Assembly (NCBI GenBank): GCA_964607135.1
Contig: CAZSIV010000035.1
Coordinates: forward strand, 1-23,630
DNA from: Metaruminococcus_A sp964607135
GTDB taxonomy: Bacteria > Bacillota > Clostridia > Oscillospirales > Ruminococcaceae
Reading direction: 5' to 3'
DNA length: 23,630 nt
The notes below the pieces were generated by a model. The model saw only the letters and a program-made list of their open reading frames with translations. It had not been told where the DNA came from and searched no databases. A program made the position numbers and the translations under genes. Within the stretch, counting starts at the first letter, position 1, and each line of letters begins with the position of its first letter. Shown here piece by piece: positions 22,028-23,630 of the stretch.

Positions 22028-23419
22028 ATGAGCAACAGTTTAGCAAGCGTTCACCCGGAGCTTATTTCTGAATGGTCAGAGAAGAATTTACCGCTGACAC
22101 CGGATAAGATAACCTTCGGTTCAAATAAAAGAGTATGGTGGAAAGGTGCTTGCGGACACGAGTGGGAAACGAGCGTCAAAGCTCGCTCAAAGGGCGAGAA
22201 ATGCCCGATATGCTCAGGAGCGAGAGTAATAGAGGGTATCAATGATTTAGCCACATTGAAGCCCCTGTTGGCTCAGGAGTGGTCTGAAAAGAACAAATTA
22301 AAGCCTACCGAGGTATCTGTCGCTTCTCATAAGAAGATTATTTGGAAATGCAAACACGGACACGAATGGGAAGCAAGCGTTAAAAGCAGAACGATAAACG
22401 GTACAGGCTGTCCATACTGCTCACACAATAAAGTCCTTGCCGGATTCAATGACCTTGCTTCACAGTATCCCGATATTGCTGCTGAATGGTCTGACAGAAA
22501 TCTTCCGTTGCTGCCTACAATGGTAACAGCCTTTGCAAACAGTAAGGCTTGGTGGAAATGCAGAGATTGCGGAAACGAGTGGTACACTCTTATTTCAACC
22601 CGTGCCGGTGGGAGCAGATGTCCGTATTGTAGTGGATATACATTGCTCAAAGGATTTAATGACTTGGCGACTACGCACCCTGACCTTGCGGCTGAGTGGT
22701 CAGAAAGAAATTATCCCCTAATGCCTGATGAGGTAAACGCAAAATCAAGACATAATGTTTGGTGGAAGTGTAAGACCTGTGGCAATGAGTGGAAGTCCGT
22801 TATCAATGCTCGTGTAAAAGGAACAGTATGCCCGGTTTGTGCGGACAGGGCGGTTCTTGCAGGATACAATGATTTAGCCACAACGGACAGGAAACTGCTT
22901 GCTGAATGGGATTACGAAAAAAACTCTCTGCTCCCGACACAAGTGTCAAGAAAGTCGATGAAAAGTGTGTGGTGGAAATGTTCACTCGGACACTCTTGGA
23001 AAGCAAAAATCAGCGACAGAACAATTATCGGAGAAAAATGCACCGTATGCGAAAGCGAATATCGCTCCGTGTTCCCCGGCTTGGCTGTTGCCTATTACGC
23101 CAATCAAAAAGGACTAAAGGTACAGCTCGGTTCAGATAAACTATTAGGAATACCACTTGAAACCTACATTCCGTCAGAAAAGCTGGCGATAGAATTTACG
23201 AACGGCTCAGAACAGATGGAGGTTCTCAAAAGCCACTTATGCAAGCAGCGAAATATAAAACTCGTAAAACTCCCTTTTAAGACAACCGAAACGGAAGCGG
23301 AATATTCCGACAGAGTAAAAGCAGTTTTCAAAAGCGTACATATCTTTATTTATTCTGACACCGAAGCAGATGTTTCGGTAATCAGAGAAAGATTCGATGA
23401 ATGGAGGAAACGACTATGA
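22028..23419 (+). CDS. Five-repeat zinc-ribbon (DUF4379-like) protein with putative Vsr/PD-(D/E)XK-like C-terminal domain
   Basis: This 463-aa protein has five tandem repeats of 69-70 residues starting at Leu5, 74, 143, 213 and 283. Each follows the plan LA..P.L..EW, then WKC..CGNEW or WKC..GHEW, then CPxC. Repeats 3 and 4 carry Cys4. Repeats 2 and 5 use Cys/His. Repeat 1 has Gly40 where the first Cys is expected. The rest (343-463) reads YRSVFPGLAVAYY, LETYIPSEKLAIEF, LKSHLCKQRNIKLVKL. This matches the layout of Vsr-like endonuclease domains in similar proteins, with Glu378, Glu389 and Lys401 as candidate active-site residues. The nuclease assignment is inference. Codon use is AT-richer than upstream genes, suggesting transfer. 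Its stop overlaps the next start (ATGA). Confidence 0.8.
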   Translation: MSNSLASVHPELISEWSEKNLPLTPDKITFGSNKRVWWKGACGHEWETSVKARSKGEKCPICSGARVIEGINDLATLKPLLAQEWSEKNKLKPTEVSVASHKKIIWKCKHGHEWEASVKSRTINGTGCPYCSHNKVLAGFNDLASQYPDIAAEWSDRNLPLLPTMVTAFANSKAWWKCRDCGNEWYTLISTRAGGSRCPYCSGYTLLKGFNDLATTHPDLAAEWSERNYPLMPDEVNAKSRHNVWWKCKTCGNEWKSVINARVKGTVCPVCADRAVLAGYNDLATTDRKLLAEWDYEKNSLLPTQVSRKSMKSVWWKCSLGHSWKAKISDRTIIGEKCTVCESEYRSVFPGLAVAYYANQKGLKVQLGSDKLLGIPLETYIPSEKLAIEFTNGSEQMEVLKSHLCKQRNIKLVKLPFKTTETEAEYSDRVKAVFKSVHIFIYSDTEADVSVIRERFDEWRKRL

Positions 23420-23595
23420 GAGAAGAAAAGTTCCATATCTATCTAAATGATGACGAATACAGCAGAGTGATACAATCACTTATCCGTTTGAAGAACAGCC
23501 TGATAGCACAAGGCAGATACACCGATGGTGTTGACGATGTTCTCTGCAAGGTAATGTTAGCCAAGAAAAGAAAGCTCAAAATCAAATATATCTAA
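23416..23595 (+). CDS. Small hypothetical protein, accessory-element type
   Basis: This 59-aa protein starts with MREEKFHIYLNDDEYSRVIQ and ends in a basic tail (KKRKLKIKYI). I recall close relatives in integrative conjugative elements of Firmicutes, though this is from memory without a search. The function is unknown. ATG 23416 overlaps the upstream TGA by four bases, and GGAGG (23403-23407) lies eight nt before it, so it is translationally coupled. An in-frame upstream ATG at 23401 would place the start further inside the preceding gene, before that SD. Small size and basic tail would suit a nucleic-acid-associated protein, but this is not shown. Confidence 0.7.
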   Translation: MREEKFHIYLNDDEYSRVIQSLIRLKNSLIAQGRYTDGVDDVLCKVMLAKKRKLKIKYI

Positions 23596-23607
23596 ACACG
23601 AAAAGAG

Positions 23608-23630
23608 ACCGCCTACACGATGTAAGCGGT
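23608..23630 (+). terminator. Hairpin at the window edge, probably a terminator cut by the border
   Basis: ACCGC (23608-23612) and TACA (23614-23617) pair with TGTA (23621-23624) and GCGGT (23626-23630) across one C-A mismatch and a 3-nt loop. The preceding AAAAGAG would pair with T-rich sequence beyond the window. Confidence 0.5.

Noticed and set aside
1..23630. CRISPR arrays, insertion sequences, rRNA
   Set aside because: I saw no regularly spaced repeats, transposase gene or rRNA sequence in the window.

Overview
The window looks like the chromosome of a spore-forming member of the Bacillota, class Clostridia. An Oscillospirales-like gut lineage is an inference. The evidence is the order glmU-prs-pth-mfd, a CwlD-type cortex amidase beside radA, sigma-A promoters of TTGACA-17-TATAAT type, strong Shine-Dalgarno (SD) sites and a moderately high GC core.

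Layout. At 1-248 lies the minus-strand 5' end of pyruvate,phosphate dikinase, divergent from the housekeeping run glmU-prs-pth-mfd (594-7278). At 7498-8020 is a minus-strand module of a small XRE repressor and a three-helix membrane protein, with tandem operator-like repeats at its promoter. Next come tRNA-Gln(CTG), a DUF362/two-[4Fe-4S] protein, a small membrane protein, the cwlD-like amidase and radA. The stretch 12611-13551 is largely noncoding. It holds a convergent small Cys-rich ORF, several hairpins and a 27-bp palindrome.

From 13552 to 18712 lies a cell-envelope locus: PucR-type regulator, ftsE, ftsX, a secreted coiled-coil M23 endopeptidase and an S41 (CtpA-like) protein. FtsEX is known to activate partner murein hydrolases, and the M23 protein is the natural candidate here. 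The S41 protein has lost its Ser and Lys catalytic residues. An uncharacterised 272-aa protein follows behind a long SD-covering hairpin, then greA (perfect consensus promoter) and lysS.

After lysS the character changes. A 270-bp AT-richer stretch with repeated TTACATCAA boxes leads into a visibly lower-GC gene for five zinc-ribbon (DUF4379-like) repeats plus a putative Vsr/PD-(D/E)XK-like domain. This gene is translationally coupled to a 59-aa protein of a type I associate with integrative elements. I read this as the start of a mobile or accessory segment inserted after lysS.

Most of the window is ordinary core genome. The points most worth checking are the pseudo-protease in the FtsEX locus, the 19-bp hairpin at 18732-18790, the XRE/membrane-protein module with its paired operators, the palindrome at 13371-13397, and the zinc-ribbon/nuclease-like gene with its upstream junction.
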